Shown here: positions 51,206 to 63,655 of the stretch, piece after piece
Position numbering within the stretch: the stretch's first letter is position 1
Layout: every line of letters begins with the position of its first letter
Source of the DNA: Arabidopsis thaliana
Taxonomy: Eukaryota; Streptophyta; Magnoliopsida; Brassicales; Brassicaceae
Assembly: GCF_000001735.4 (NCBI RefSeq)
Contig: NC_003070.9
Coordinates: forward strand, 19,081,971-19,145,970
Reading direction: 5' to 3'
DNA length: 64,000 nucleotides
Translations under genes and position numbers: made by a program
The notes under the pieces: model-generated
Databases searched by the model: none
What the model saw: the letters and a program-made list of their open reading frames with translations, nothing else
Told to the model about the DNA's origin: nothing

Positions 51206-53282
51206 ATGGATGACCTACATGGAAGCAATGCTCGAATGCACATTAGAGAAGCTCAAGATCCAATGCATGTGCAATTTGAACATCATGCTTTGCATCACAT
51301 CCACAATGGAAGCGGTATGGTTGATGACCAGGCTGATGATGGCAATGCTGGTGGGATGAGTGAGGGTGTGGAAACAGACATTCCTTCTCACCCTGGAAAT
51401 GTAACTGACAATCGTGGTGAAGTGGTCGACCGTGGTAGTGAACAAGGAGATCAGTTAACATTGTCTTTTCAGGGCCAAGTCTACGTTTTTGACAGTGTCT
51501 TGCCTGAGAAGGTGAGTTAAGTTGTTACTGAGTTGGTTCGTTGATTGTCTCATTCCATTAGAATTTATATTCTTACTCCAAGCCACATTTTAGCAAGTGG
51601 TTGAAGGATCTAGTTAGCTTTGAGTTTTTTCCATCTATTGATTCTAATGTGTGAGTGCCTCTTGCTATTCGACGCCTGTTGCAGGTTCAAGCTGTGCTTC
51701 TATTATTGGGTGGTCGTGAATTACCTCAGGCAGCCCCTCCTGGCCTAGGATCACCTCATCAGAACAACAGAGTATCGGTAATAAAATATATGATGGCATT
51801 TATGGGACATAAGTTCCCTTCCTTGATACATTGCTTGACTGACTGACTGACTAATCAATGAAACAGAGTTTACCTGGTACTCCTCAAAGGTTTAGTATTC
51901 CGCAGCGATTAGCTTCTTTGGTCAGATTTCGAGAGAAACGGAAAGGAAGGAATTTTGATAAGAAGATTCGGTATACAGTCCGCAAGGAGGTAGCTTTGAG
52001 GTACATTGATGTCTAAATCAACAACTTGGTCTAGTTATACTTCTTTTATGGTTGCTCTCCCAAAATTAAGGTTCGCATCTTGATTACTTTTTGTTTTCTG
52101 GTATACAGGATGCAACGCAATAAAGGTCAGTTCACATCTGCCAAGTCAAACAATGATGAAGCTGCATCTGCTGGATCTAGCTGGGGGTCGAATCAAACCT
52201 GGGCCATAGAAAGTAGTGAGGCTCAGCATCAAGAGATCTCGTAAGTTTAGAAATGCTTTGAAAGTAAACTGCGAGTTCCTGACATACTTTTTAACTTGAA
52301 CCAACTTAACGTAGTTATTATGGGTTTGCTAAGCAACTTTAGAAGTTGTTTTTGCTTCCAACCTAATGTAGCATCTGACTTAGTTATTAAACTGAACCAT
52401 CCTAATGTAGAGATGATAGGTTTATTAAGCATCTTAGATGTTGTTTTTGGTTTCAGAAACGTTGTAGAGGTACTAGAACTCTGAAACCTATCAATGATTC
52501 AATATCAAGACATACACATTGCATATGTAATATTTAACATGAGCATGGACCTATACGAATTGGTAACATTGAAGGACCAATACAGACAAAATATTATATA
52601 AAAGCTCTTCCATGCCTGAAGCAAAATGACTTCTGTGATAGATGATTGGTTAAGACAGGTTGTGATGACTAATATTGTATCCTGGAACTGAGAATTTTTA
52701 TAATAACTTTGGAATAGACAATTGTCGTTTAAGTCTTTGTAGATTTGAGTTTTTCTTCTTGATAGCCTTACTTTAGTTGGTAAGAACATATCTGATTTTA
52801 CTTCCTCTGAATGGCTTGATACCTGTAAGATGTCGGCACTGTGGAATTGGCGAGAAGTCAACTCCAATGATGCGACGTGGACCTGCCGGGCCAAGAACAC
52901 TTTGCAATGCATGTGGACTTATGTGGGCAAACAAGGCAAGACAATACTTGCTTCTTAATTTGATCAACTCTCTTTATCTTGCTCATTTTGTAGCACTAGT
53001 GATTCGATGATTAGTCTGTCTAAATGAGGACGACATTTATACTTTCAGGGTGCTTTTAGGGACTTATCCAAAGCCTCTCCTCAAACAGCCCAGAATCTTC
53101 CTTTAAATAAGAATGAAGTAAGCAACATCATGTTTTGACCAAACAATTTGTTGTACGAAAAGGAATCCATTCGTCTTTATCATAACTTGTGCATGTCTGA
53201 TCTATCTTTGCAGGATGCAAATCTTGAGACTGATCATCAAATAATGATAACAGTGGCCAATGACATAAGCAACTCACAGTGA
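51206..53282 (+). CDS. ZML2: TIFY/CCT/GATA transcription factor ZML2 (GATA28, TIFY2A)
   Basis: Seven coding exons (51206-51511, 51685-51771, 51867-52000, 52109-52240, 52830-52935, 53049-53117, 53214-53282) give about 300 residues. Domains in order: acidic/His-rich N terminus; TIFY-class motif [20 protein letters not shown] at about 86-105; CCT domain at about 143-185 ([28 protein letters not shown]); and a GATA zinc finger of the C-x2-C-x20-C-x2-C type (CRHCG, LCNACG) in exon 5. It is a nuclear DNA-binding regulator; ZML factors are known in light and photoprotective gene control. Intron 5 begins with GC (AAC AAG|GCAAGA), with no usable GT nearby. The upstream ORF in the leader may limit translation. 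I match it to At1g51600. Confidence 0.95.
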
Positions 53283-54654
53283 GGACATGTTGGCTCTTGC
53301 CATTACAAGCAAGAGAAAGATCCCAACAGAGTTTGAATCGCCTCAGGTTCTGTAGCTTTATCATTCCCTTTGAAAGAATCTGACTCGATTTAGGTTATCA
53401 GGATTTGATCTATGACAATGTAATCTGAGTGATAATGATCTGCAATGTTTTGCTTCTTCTTTTTTTATGATTCAAAAATGCTTTATAGACTGTTGTTGCA
53501 TTGGTCCATACTCTGATGTAACGTCTAGTTGCAGTCTGTGTTTTACCCTATTTTAAAGACAAACTAACTTTATTTAAGAACTCACCAAAAGAGTAGTCTC
53601 CTTATGACCACAGGGTTGTTTTGGAGACTTAGTAGCCTCATGTAAAGTGAACCATGTTCAATGCCTCATGCTTCTCTAAGTCAAGAAACAAAAAGAGGCT
53701 TGTGAATTGTGATATTATTAGCCAAAGGAACTTGCCAAAGGAACTTGCCAAAACAAGGAGACAAACTAAAATGGTTCAGTGCGAATGTGACTGCTCCTTT
53801 GTTTTCAGTGGCAAAGATTTTTACACAGAATTTTGCCTAAAAGACTTTCAAATATCCCTTAGATCAAAAAAAAAAAAAAAAAAAAAAGAGACTTTAAAAT
53901 ATCCCAATTTGTGAGAGATATTTTAGATTCCATTTTTGTTTTTATTTTAGCTTAATAGACAAAATCTTATTTCTTGCATTTTCTCTTCTAGTGAATTGTC
54001 TCATCTTATCATGAAAATCTGAAAATCTTCTCATAGTTTCATTTTTTAATAATATTTATATTGACTTTTTAGCATACCAGTCATTACATTTCAATTTTTC
54101 TGATAAACTACATTACAATGTTATTAGTTAATTTATGAGAGCTAAGCTTTGGAAATAAATGGTATAAAAGAATATTCTTATAATCTTTGTGGACAAAAGA
54201 TTATTATCTTCGAAAATAGGGAAAATTGTAAAAGATCTTTTTGATGATTTTGATTTTGGGTTTTTGTTATATCTTCAAAGTTTTAATTTTTCTTTTTGTT
54301 ACTAAATTTCACTGAATTTTGGGATTTTTTAAATTTTCCAAAATTAAAAATAAAATTTAGAAAAAAAAAAAAAAGGAAAAAGAAAGATCTTTTGCTTAGC
54401 TTCAAGTTAATGGACAACACGCAGAGAACAGAAGACCTCCGCCGAGCCCTATCATCACTCTGAGCTCAAAATCATCTTCCTCCTTTCTCAATCCAAATCT
54501 TCTTCTTACCAATTCTTTTTCTTTTCAAAGTTTCATAAACAGATTACACCAAATCCCAATTCTCCGTGACACAGCTTTCTCCTTTTTTGGGAATCATTTG
54601 TTAACTTTCCCGGAGAAAAAAAAATCAATACTTGCATGCTCTTAAGACTCTGAA
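53283..54654. other. 1.4-kb intergenic region before MTP7
   Basis: This holds the 3' flank of ZML2, then AT-rich DNA. A run of 22 A lies at 53866-53887. An imperfect short direct repeat, CCAAAGGAACTTG, occurs in tandem at 53722 and 53735. No gene is seen; the 86-codon frame at 53654 has no recognisable content. Confidence 0.65.
53866..53887. repeat. Poly-A tract of 22 bases
   Basis: An uninterrupted A22 run in intergenic DNA after ZML2. There are no obvious flanking target-site duplications, so a retroposon tail is not supported. Confidence 0.9.
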
Positions 54655-57651
54655 ATGCAATCATCGCATCGAATTTTGTCTCGCCTCCTTCATTCTCCTA
54701 GAAAAGGTTACATCAGAGCAAGTGTCGGTGGCTCTGTTCACTTTTTGGCGCTATTCGACGAGAAAGACAATGGATTTGTAGATACTACTCATCGGAGTTT
54801 TAGTTCTCTTATCCGTTCCAGTTCTCACGTAAGAGGGCTTATCTCCACCAATTGTTTAAATAAAGGTCTTGGTGTGCGATGTTCTGTTTCGCTTGATAGG
54901 GAAACACCTTTAATTGATACCTACTCCTCTCACCGGAGTATGTCTTCTTTTCGTTGACCTAAAGTTTTCACCTTTTTTGTATATTGTGTTGTTTAATGGT
55001 TTAGTGATTGATACTTAGTTTGGAGAAATGTCAATGTGTTTGCTCGTTTACAGATTTCTTCACTCGGGCGAAACAAGTGAAGAGAATTGAGATCAATGAT
55101 CAACACAGGTAATGTTCTAGTTTGTGTTTTCTTGTAATGTGAGTAGTATTATCGTCTGATCATTTTGTTTATGTGTGGTTTAACAAGTTCTTTTGAATTG
55201 CCGTTTGCTAAATACATTTTGTTTACTGGTTGTTTGGGTTCCAAAATTGGGTAATTTTATCTGTTCTTGTATACTCATGAAGATTGGTATCTTTTTTTGG
55301 TAGAATACAGTGTTAGCTAGCTTCTGTTTTGGCCTTTGTTGTGGTTTTATTAGTTTTGTTGCTTGGTGAAGTTCATTGAGTTAGCCAAGGGAGGTCATGA
55401 GAAGAGAAATTCTTCCATGTACTTGGTGTCTTATCTTGTGAAGCCCTTGAGCTATATTTTTATTGTGAGTTTTTCCTAACTTCTGAGTTATGCTTTCGTG
55501 AACATTTTGCAGTCAAAGAGCTGTCACTACTGCACTATGGTGCAACTTCCTCGTGTTTTCACTCAAGTTTGGGGTTTGGTGGACAAGTTCTAGCCATGTC
55601 ATAATGGCTGAAGTAGTTCACTCCGTAGCTGATTTTGCTAACCAGGTTTGTTGCTGTTATGCTTGTTTGCTGCTTTTGTGTCCAGTTTAATATATTGACT
55701 ATTGGGTGCAGGAAAAAACTGATATATATATATATTGATGTTGTAGGCACTTCTTGCTTATGGGCTCAGTAGCTCAAGGCGTGCCCCAGATGCTCTTCAT
55801 CCGTGAGTCTCTCTAGTAATCTTGTATACTGTATGGTAGAACAGAACAGCTTTCTCTTGTTTGAAGAAGTACTTAGACCAGCCTTTTCACTTTGCTCAGC
55901 TATGGCTACTCAAAAGAAAGATTTGTATGGTCTTTGATATCTGCTGTTGGCATCTTTTGCCTTGGGTCTGGTGCTACCATAGTTAATGGAGTACAGAACT
56001 TGTGGACTTCTTCGGTAATTTTCGGCATATCTTGTGACTTTGACGTTATCTGCTATTTGATCTTTTGGATTATTAGATACTCTTTGTACATTTCCTTGGT
56101 TGTTCATCAATTTTGACTATCTTTCTCAGCCACCTCCGAATATGGAATTAGCTGCTGTGGTAATTGGTGGTTCTTTTCTAATTGAAGGTATCAACTTCTC
56201 CTGATCTTTGTGCATCTTGTTATGTGAAATATTCTTGAAGTTGGTCGAGCTATACTTCAAGCCTACATGCTGAATATCGTTTGTTAATCTTTATGTCTCA
56301 AAGGCGCTTCCTTACTCGTTGCAATTCAATCTGTCAAAAAAGGAGCTGCTCAAGAAGGCATGACCATAAGAGATTATATATGGCGTGGTCATGATCCTAC
56401 TTCTGTTGCTGTTATGACTGAGGTATTACTTTATACTTGGATCTGATTTGAACATATGTAGAAACCAAGTAAAGGAATGTTGTTAGAGTCGTTGAAAACA
56501 CTGTTAAATTGTATTATGTTCTTATTTGTCTGTTTGTGACTATTGTAAATGCACAGGATGGCGCTGCAGTGGCAGGTTTGGCAATTGCTGCCGCATCTCT
56601 TGTCGCTGTTAGGATGACAGGAAATCCTATCTATGATCCTATAGGATCAATTGTAGTCGGAAATTTACTTGGAATGGTATGTCTGTGTCTGTGCTCTCCT
56701 TAACTTGTTATTATATTACTCTATATTACATTTCTAAACTAAAGAGCAATTCGACTAGGTTGCTATATTTCTAATTCAACGAAACCGACATGCCTTGATT
56801 GGAAGAGCAATGGATGATCAAGACATGAGTAAAGTTCTTAAATTTTTGAGAAATGACTCGGTACAAATTCTTCTTATCATAATTTAGAAATCTCATATAT
56901 GACGCATGTAGAGGTGGGCTCAGAATCAAATATTGTGTTGTGTAGGTTGTAGATTCTTTATATGACTGCAAAAGTGAAGTGATTGGTCCTGGATCCTTCA
57001 GATTTAAAGCTGAAATAGGTGCGTATTTTGAACTGTTATTCGCTCTCAAAGAATTGATTTGTTCCCTATGCTTGAAAATAAGAAGGAAAAAGGCAAAGTC
57101 TTAGCGAGTGAAGATCATTCTATCGTATTCTGAACTTCTTGAGTGATTCCATTGGGCACTGTATTAATTGTTGTATTTAAACAGATTTCAACGGGCAGAT
57201 GGTTGTCCAAAACTATTTGAAGAGAACTGGGCGTGAAGAGTGGGCAAAAATGGTATCCAAATTTGCATTCTTTATCTCATAGTTGTGTCTTTTTAGCTTA
57301 TGAACAATCTATTAACTACCATTAGTCAAATTTGTGGTTAGTTACTTTAAAATTTCTGAAAATTGATGGTGTACTTACTCAGTTTCGCGAGGCTGCAAAG
57401 AACGGAGATGATTCTGCAATGCTCAATATTATGTCAAACTACGGTATGCAAATGTTCGACTTCTGGAATTGTCATAGCTTACGTTCCAAGCTTGAAAACA
57501 AACTGTATAAACTGTTGCAGGTGAGGAAGTTGTCACGGCTTTAGGAAGCGAAGTAGACCGGTTAGAGAAAGAGATCCAAGAGCTTGTCCCAGGAATCCAG
57601 CATGTTGACATTGAAGCACACAACCCCACACCCACAGACCCATCTCTTTGA
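54655..57651 (+). CDS. MTP7: Cation diffusion facilitator MTP7 (MTPc4)
   Basis: Thirteen exons (54655-54937, 55054-55108, 55513-55645, 55747-55802, 55900-56014, 56130-56187, 56304-56422, 56557-56676, 56759-56860, 56946-57018, 57185-57252, 57383-57443, 57521-57651) give 457 residues. The N terminus (about 1-95) is Ser/Arg/His-rich and acid-poor, suggesting an organelle-targeting peptide. The CDF membrane domain follows: a segment carrying HSVADFANQ (HxxxD metal site), the loop RAPDALHPYGYSKERFVWS, and a later segment with EDGAAVAGLAIAAASL bearing the second acidic metal site. A soluble C-terminal domain holds RFKAEIDFNG and ends with an acidic coiled segment. It belongs to the SLC30A9-like Zn-CDF branch, so metal (Zn, possibly Fe or Mn) transport in an organelle is inferred. 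I match it to At1g51610. Confidence 0.94.
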
Positions 57652-58392
57652 TCTAATAAAGAAACTCGCTTAATTCAAGGTCGGATTATCGATACATTCT
57701 TTTGTTCCATTCTCTTGGCCTGAAGAAATGCAAGCCACAAGTAAGATTGTGGTAAATCCTGGCCTCTTGGAGAAATAGAAGTGTTACAGTTGTGTGATAG
57801 GGAAAAATTTGCAAATGGATTCTTCTCATGAGTGTTGTTGATGTTATATTCTATGCACACAACAACAAAAAAAAAGCTTGTTACTTGTAGGAACATTGAG
57901 ATGTAAGATCGATATTATTTTATATGTACACGATACTAGTGTTTTGGTATTTCGTATTCCGTATTCAGATAATTCGGCTAAGACATACATAATGTCTGTT
58001 CTCATGACTAAACCCAAATCAAAAAACAAAATACCAACGGCCCAAAAGTCCATATAATTGTTTGGTCAAACTTTACAGTTTACACGATCACATTGAAATG
58101 AAAATTGTAGTATTGTTTTTTAGTGGAAACGCGTAAGTTGACATTAAGAAGTTGACTATGAAAAATTCTGCTGCTCTTTTGTATTTTGTGGCCATGGTGT
58201 GTATTGGTGTTTCTAGGAAACAGATAAACCAGTTTGCATTCTAGGCGATGACAGAAGCGACAGGCCTGAGGCGTTTCTTTTCTAAGTTCATTTGCTGTGT
58301 GTCCAATGCACAAGATCCATTTTTATGAACTTTAAGTTTATATCCAGTAACTTGGTTTTTTCTTACCATTTTTCCCCAACATTTCTTTGCAG
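57652..58392. other. Intergenic or 5' region of the kinase-like gene
   Basis: This contains the 3' flank of MTP7 and undetermined leader or intron sequence of the next gene. A 28-codon frame at 58158-58244 begins with a hydrophobic signal-like peptide (ALLYFVAMVCIGVS) and ends TAG. It could be the remnant of a receptor signal-peptide exon, but I cannot connect it in frame with the kinase exons. Confidence 0.4.
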
Positions 58393-59668
58393 GTGATGCA
58401 GACGATTCGACTATTGAATATGAACCATATGTGTACATTCCAGCGAATAGTTACTCGTATGCCGAGGTTACGAAAATTACAAACAAGTTTAATAGAGTTC
58501 ATGGCAAAGGAGGGTTTGGTGTAGTTTATCGTGGAGTTTTAAACAAGCAACAAGTAGCAGTAAAGATGCTAAACCGAGCTTCCATCTACAATATTGTACA
58601 GTTTACCAAAGAGGTAATTGGATAAAAAAACAGCTATTGTTTCCCTTGGTTAAAAAGGTTTAATGTTTTGTTGGTCGATCAGGTTCACGACTTTGTAAAA
58701 GTTCGTCACAAAAACTTGGTGAGCCTCATTGGATATTGCGATGATGGTGAGCACTTGGCCCTAATCTACGAATTCGTGGCAAATGGTGACTTGAATGATC
58801 AACTATCTGGTATGAATGAAACTACATTCTAGTTTTGGCTTGTTCTTCAAGTTGTACGAATATACGAGACAATAACCGCATTTTCTTTCGATGTAACAGG
58901 GAAGTTTGGTAATGTCCCGAGCTGGGAAACCAGGTTGAAAATCATCATAGGAGTAGCACAAGGTAACTTAAGCTGCAGTGACTGAAACAGAGTTTCTCAT
59001 TCATGGCAGAAACTGATATTTGTAAAGTGCATTCACAGGTCTGGAGTATTTGCATAGCGAGTTGCGAATCCTTCACCGATATGTTAAGCCGACAAATATC
59101 CTACTAGGCGAAAACTTTGAAGCGAAACTGGCTGATTTCGGGCTGTCTAGATCCTCTCCAACCAACCCTGACATACAAGCGTCAAATAAGATTTATGTCA
59201 AGCCTGGAAGAGATCCATATCTGCATCACCAGTAAGTAAAGATACATCTTTTCGTCAGAACTTTTAATGGACTCGAAAATGTTACTCACTGTGCGTATTG
59301 GATATTGCAGATACTTCAACTCGAACCGGTTAAACCAAACGAGCGACATTTATAGCTTTGGCATTGTTATGTTGGAGATGATAACCAACCAGCCTGTAGT
59401 TGACAACAAGCGTGAGAGTCCTCACATTTCAAAGTGGGTCGATTTAAAGGTCGCGAAAGGCGATACTCTAGAGATTGTTGATCTCAGGCTAAACAATGAC
59501 TTTGAGCGCGACTCGGTCAGGAAAGCTATGGATATAGCATGCAGTTGTGCAGCTCGTGCTCATAATAGGCCAAGCATGAGCCAGGTTGTTATAGAGCTCA
59601 ATGAGTGTCTAGCCTTAGAGATGGCTCGAAGTAATGGAAGAACTGGGGAGACAACTCAGACTCAGTGA
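58393..59668 (+). CDS. Receptor-kinase-derived protein, probable pseudokinase (5' end undetermined)
   Basis: Exons 58393-58613, 58683-58809, 58900-58962, 59039-59231 and 59311-59668 encode a kinase domain like the LRR-RLK I family, which has a cluster nearby on this chromosome (recalled). Present: glycine loop [15 protein letters not shown] lysine, DFG (LADFGLS), and the subdomain IX phrase [12 protein letters not shown]. Altered: the catalytic loop reads HRYVKPTN, so the HRD Asp is Tyr (codon 59080-59082), and the activation-segment end, usually GTPGYLDPEY, reads degenerate [12 protein letters not shown]. No LRR, malectin-like or membrane segment is found upstream, and the first exon seen has no in-frame ATG before the kinase, so a short 5' exon is missing from my model. 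Transfer of phosphate is unlikely. I match it to At1g51620. A decaying gene is equally possible. Confidence 0.75.
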
Positions 59669-60170
59669 ACAACAGATGACCATGAGTTCAATTATCTCAA
59701 CATTTTCATTGTATCTTTTCTTACCTCTTTTCTCTCTAAAAGAAGAAAAGACAGATCGTACATTGCATTGTTCACGCATGGTTGCTGCATTTCCACTTTA
59801 TAGCTGTTCATTTTCAGTAATGTTTGAACAGCGAACAATGTCTCGCCGAATCTTCGAAGTTCCTCCTTTGACTATGACGTCTCTCTCAAGTCGACCATAT
59901 GGTTATGAAATGAATAGTATGCAAACGTTATATGAGCCAATAGAATCAAATTGTAACTTCAACAGTTTACTTTCTTTACCTAAACAAGACAACCCCAATG
60001 AGAATACTTTTGACTAAAAATCGAATTGGTATCGAGCTAAACTTATCAATAAACAACCGGAAAAACCTGGTTACTATATTGGCTTACATTTGCAGAAGAC
60101 CATTTCAACAGATTTTGGCTACAAGATCACTTTAGCAAAATATTTCCCTCAAAAGTTACACCAGAGAAGT
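59669..60170. other. Intergenic between convergent kinase-like gene and MSR2
   Basis: This is the 3' flank of two convergent genes. The open frame continuing through 60017 in another phase has no recognisable content. Confidence 0.6.
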
Positions 60171-62112
60171 TCAGCAAAAGCATGAATACGCCAAGTGGTT
60201 CTTCTTTGATATATAGGGAGATATGTAATTAGCGGGAAGACCGGATGTCCCTGAGATCTCGGCTGGAACGAGAACTTGAGGCTTGCCTAAAGCTATCCTT
60301 TTTCCAACTGTATTGGCGTAAAACAGACCGGGAATGGCTGGTACAAATACATCACTCCTTGAACTTATGTAGAAGTCAATAACATTTTCATATTCAGAAT
60401 TCTCTAATTCAAGGTACTTCGTTTTCTTATCTGACGGCATTATCGCCTCCTGCCATTTGCAGAAAAAAGTCAAGATTAGCAAATGGGTGAAGACTTCAGA
60501 GACTAAATAATGAAGGGTTTTACGCACCTTAGTATATGTTTTTGGGAAAATGTCCTTAAGAATATTGAGGCTGCTCTCCCATCTTGGCTGAGTCAGATAT
60601 ATAGTTGTATCGCTGTCAAATCCAAGCTTCCTCAAGAACAATGCAATCTCTTGTGCGTTGTAACATGTTTTGGATCCCACTGCACCTGTTTCATGGCAGT
60701 TTTTCTTTTCAAGTATCTCAACCCTCAAGTCTATGGCTATGAAACGGCCACCGGATTTCTTGCTATGTGTCTTCAACCGCTGAATCATCGACTCAACCAA
60801 TTCATTCACTGCAGGTTGCAATTCCAAGGAACCAAACATTGCCAAACAAGAGACAGGGTCGGTTTCAGCACCCTGCGAAGATTTCCTCAAATTCACAGAA
60901 GGGAAATAGGTTGTAACCCTTATGTTCCCTTTTGATTTGAAGATGGGATCAATATGTTCCTTGATGTAATCTTCTGCAACTCGGGTAGGAACTTTGACAA
61001 TGGCAATATCTCTTAGAGATACGTGGCTCGGCAATTTTCTTACAACTTTGACGACACTTTCCAAGGTTTTAATGAGTTTATCCACATCATAGATATCTTC
61101 AAATTTCCTGGTCAAGCGTTTCAAATTTATTCATTAACCTCCTTAGAGAAACAAACAATTCACCGAAACCAAAATGTTTGTGAAGATACAAACACCACTA
61201 ACATTTCATCACCAGGTTTGCTTCCTCTAATGTCAGGAAGCACAAGAGTTGCTCCAAGATGCTTCGCCACCATCACGGCATCAGTAATCTAAACAAGACG
61301 ATGAAGTTAAGCAACATAAAACATCAGAATAAAGAAGAGAACATATCTAAAGAAAAATCAGATTTGAATTCACAGATCTTTGAATCTTAGAGCTGATGAT
61401 ATAAAGGATACCTGAGAGACATGGTATTCAGGACCATTTGTTAAGGAGAATGTAACGTAACCCTTTGACGATACCGCTTCATCTGAAACACCAGAATCAT
61501 TAACACACACTAACAATAATTAACAGAACTAATCTGAGAAACAAACTCAGGGAACATACCAGATTGAGAAATTGACCAACAAGGTTTGAGTTCATGACTA
61601 TCTTCCATCCAAGGCCCTTTAGTCCCAGCCTCAAAGGCTCTAACAAGTCCATCTTCAACAGCTACTTTTGATCCATGGAATTCAATATCATGTGCATCTC
61701 CTTGAACTTTCTCCTGTAAAATCACAACAATAAAAAACTTAAGATCAGCATTTCGATTTCAGCTGCCAATAGAAACATAAAGATCGAAGCTTTCACAATC
61801 AATTTAGAAGAACAAACAGCTGAATCGATCATTCTCTCCAAAGTCTGAACCTTTATGATCAATGCAATCCAAATTCGATCCAAAATGAATAAAAATTGGG
61901 TTTTTTTTATTGAAGAAAACCTAACTAGATCTGGTTCTCAGAGAAAGATCCAAAGAAACGATCACTTGAATTAAGCTCAGTCACTATCGCATATGGGTTA
62001 ATTAAAATACCTGAACAGCATCAAAGTAATCTCTATGAAGCATTTGTCCAAGCATCACAAACATGGTAATGGTGAGTATTCCAGCCACCACTTGCCTCAA
62101 ATCCACACCCAT
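60171..62112 (-). CDS. MSR2: MANNAN SYNTHESIS RELATED 2 (GT106/DUF246 family)
   Basis: Six exons in transcript order (62011-62112, 61560-61713, 61412-61482, 61203-61288, 60528-61107, 60171-60449) give 423 residues, the length I remember for MSR2. It is a Golgi type II protein: a short cytosolic start (MGVDLRQVV) and an anchor at about 8-25 (AGILTITMFVMLGQML). The fold is the plant O-fucosyltransferase-like (DUF246) type, with phrases EAVSSKGYVTFSLTNGP, HLGATLVLPDIRGSKPGDE, RFIAIDLRVEIL, LRKLGFDSDTTIYLTQPRW and SRSDVFVPAIPGLFYANTVGKR. MSR proteins are known to promote glucomannan synthesis in Golgi. The last intron (60450-60527) is 78 nt and stop-free in frame. The ATG is preceded by GAA and GA repeats in the leader. 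I match it to At1g51630. Confidence 0.95.
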
Positions 62113-63655
62113 CTCCTTCTTCTTCTTCTTCTTCTTCTTACACTCTCCTTCTCTCTCTCTCTCTCGAGAAATGGGTTTTTCCAAGGGGTTTCACGGAAAT
62201 TGAGGAGAATTACGAATCGTTAAAAACAAAACAGATAAAGAAAAAGAGACAAGATTTCACAAATCTGAGTCCCTTTTGATGATTTTGTCAAAAGACCACA
62301 CTTTTTATTTTTATTTTGGGGTTATATATTGTCAGTGTTCTCAAGCTTTGCCTTAAGAACCCAACACAGCCACCGACACTCTCGCCGTGAATTTTGGTAT
62401 GGTTTATTTTTGTTAACCGGATTTTGATGTTAGATAACCGGATTTGTACCTTATCGAACCAAAATTAGTCAACAAATCTAATCTGTATATGTCAATTTGT
62501 TACTTTACTTACAAGTGGTGGTGGTTTAGATTATTTTCCTTAATTGATTTGTCGTCAAGGAATATATTAATGATTCATTGAAGTGTATTTACTGTATACC
62601 ATGTCAAATTATTAATTCAAATTTGACAAGTGACTTGCCAGTTGCCACTATTTAATTACTGTCTATTTCTTAAGCGAGACTGAATTTATTGACAAATAGA
62701 GTACCTACGTACAATTAAGTTTTCTTTTCTTGTTGGTTTCAAAGTACAATTAATTTCGAGAATTTCATAATAAAAACGTGAATAGATGAGCAAATTGTGT
62801 AGAGAAGTGTGTAAATCTAAAAGTAATAAAGTCACTAATGGTATTAGTATACCAAGATAGTTGTGAAATTTTATTTGTTTTATGCCAGTACTGATTATAA
62901 AATCGTTATATACAACTACAAGATATAAGAAAATAAAGAATCCGTGTACTATTAAAATAAATAAAAATATATAAGATTACATTATTAAATACCATTAATA
63001 AAACATACTAGATGTAACGCACATAGTCACAAAATGTGTGAGTAAAGTTGAACAAATTTATTTTCTCTAACAGAAAGTATCTTGATTTAAACCTTTAAGA
63101 ATTATTAATTTTTTGATATAATCACTAAAAGGCATATTTAATTAATTATGTACAAGTACAACCTTGCGAGGTGTTCAAGTGTTTATTTTTCTAATCTCAA
63201 AATTGTGTACTGATTCTTTTGTGGGTCATTTTTTATGCGCCGTTTATTTCCCAATTTATCAAACCATTATTACATTAATCATGTCTCATGTTACTCTAAA
63301 AGATAAATTTGTTGAGAAGGGTTTTTGTTGAAAATAAAATGAAAGAAATCTAAGAACAAACTATTTTTTCCTATTCCAAAACTCTCTTAGCTTGGACTAC
63401 ATCATGTGGTAAGTGTTTTAATGTTTGTTGTATATTGTATTAAAAATATTTAAGCGAAAATTGGTCTACCTAATCCAGTTTATTCATTTTTCAACTATAA
63501 GCTCCTACAAATTTTGGTGTAATAGCATGTTAGTTGGAAAAAATAGTGTAATAACGAAAAGTGTAATAGAGACAAACAAAACTACTCTTGCTTTGGTCGT
63601 TGTCTCTAGTGTTGGAGTGGATAAGCAAATTAAGGGACGGCGCAAGTAATGGGTA
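62113..63655. other. Upstream region of MSR2 and AT-rich intergenic DNA
   Basis: The MSR2 leader has a CTT tract at 62115-62139 and a CT tract at about 62149-62164 on the plus strand, that is GAA and GA repeats in the transcript. From about 62280 to 63655 the DNA is AT-rich; no frame carries recognisable content. Confidence 0.6.

Noticed and set aside
53866..53887. A22 tract considered as a retroposon (SINE) tail
   Set aside because: No pol III box pattern upstream and no flanking target-site duplications were seen.
62115..62164. In-frame extension of MSR2 upstream through GAA/GA repeats
   Set aside because: The frame is open but has no ATG upstream; the extension would be a Lys/Arg repeat, and MGVDLRQ followed by the membrane anchor is the sensible start.
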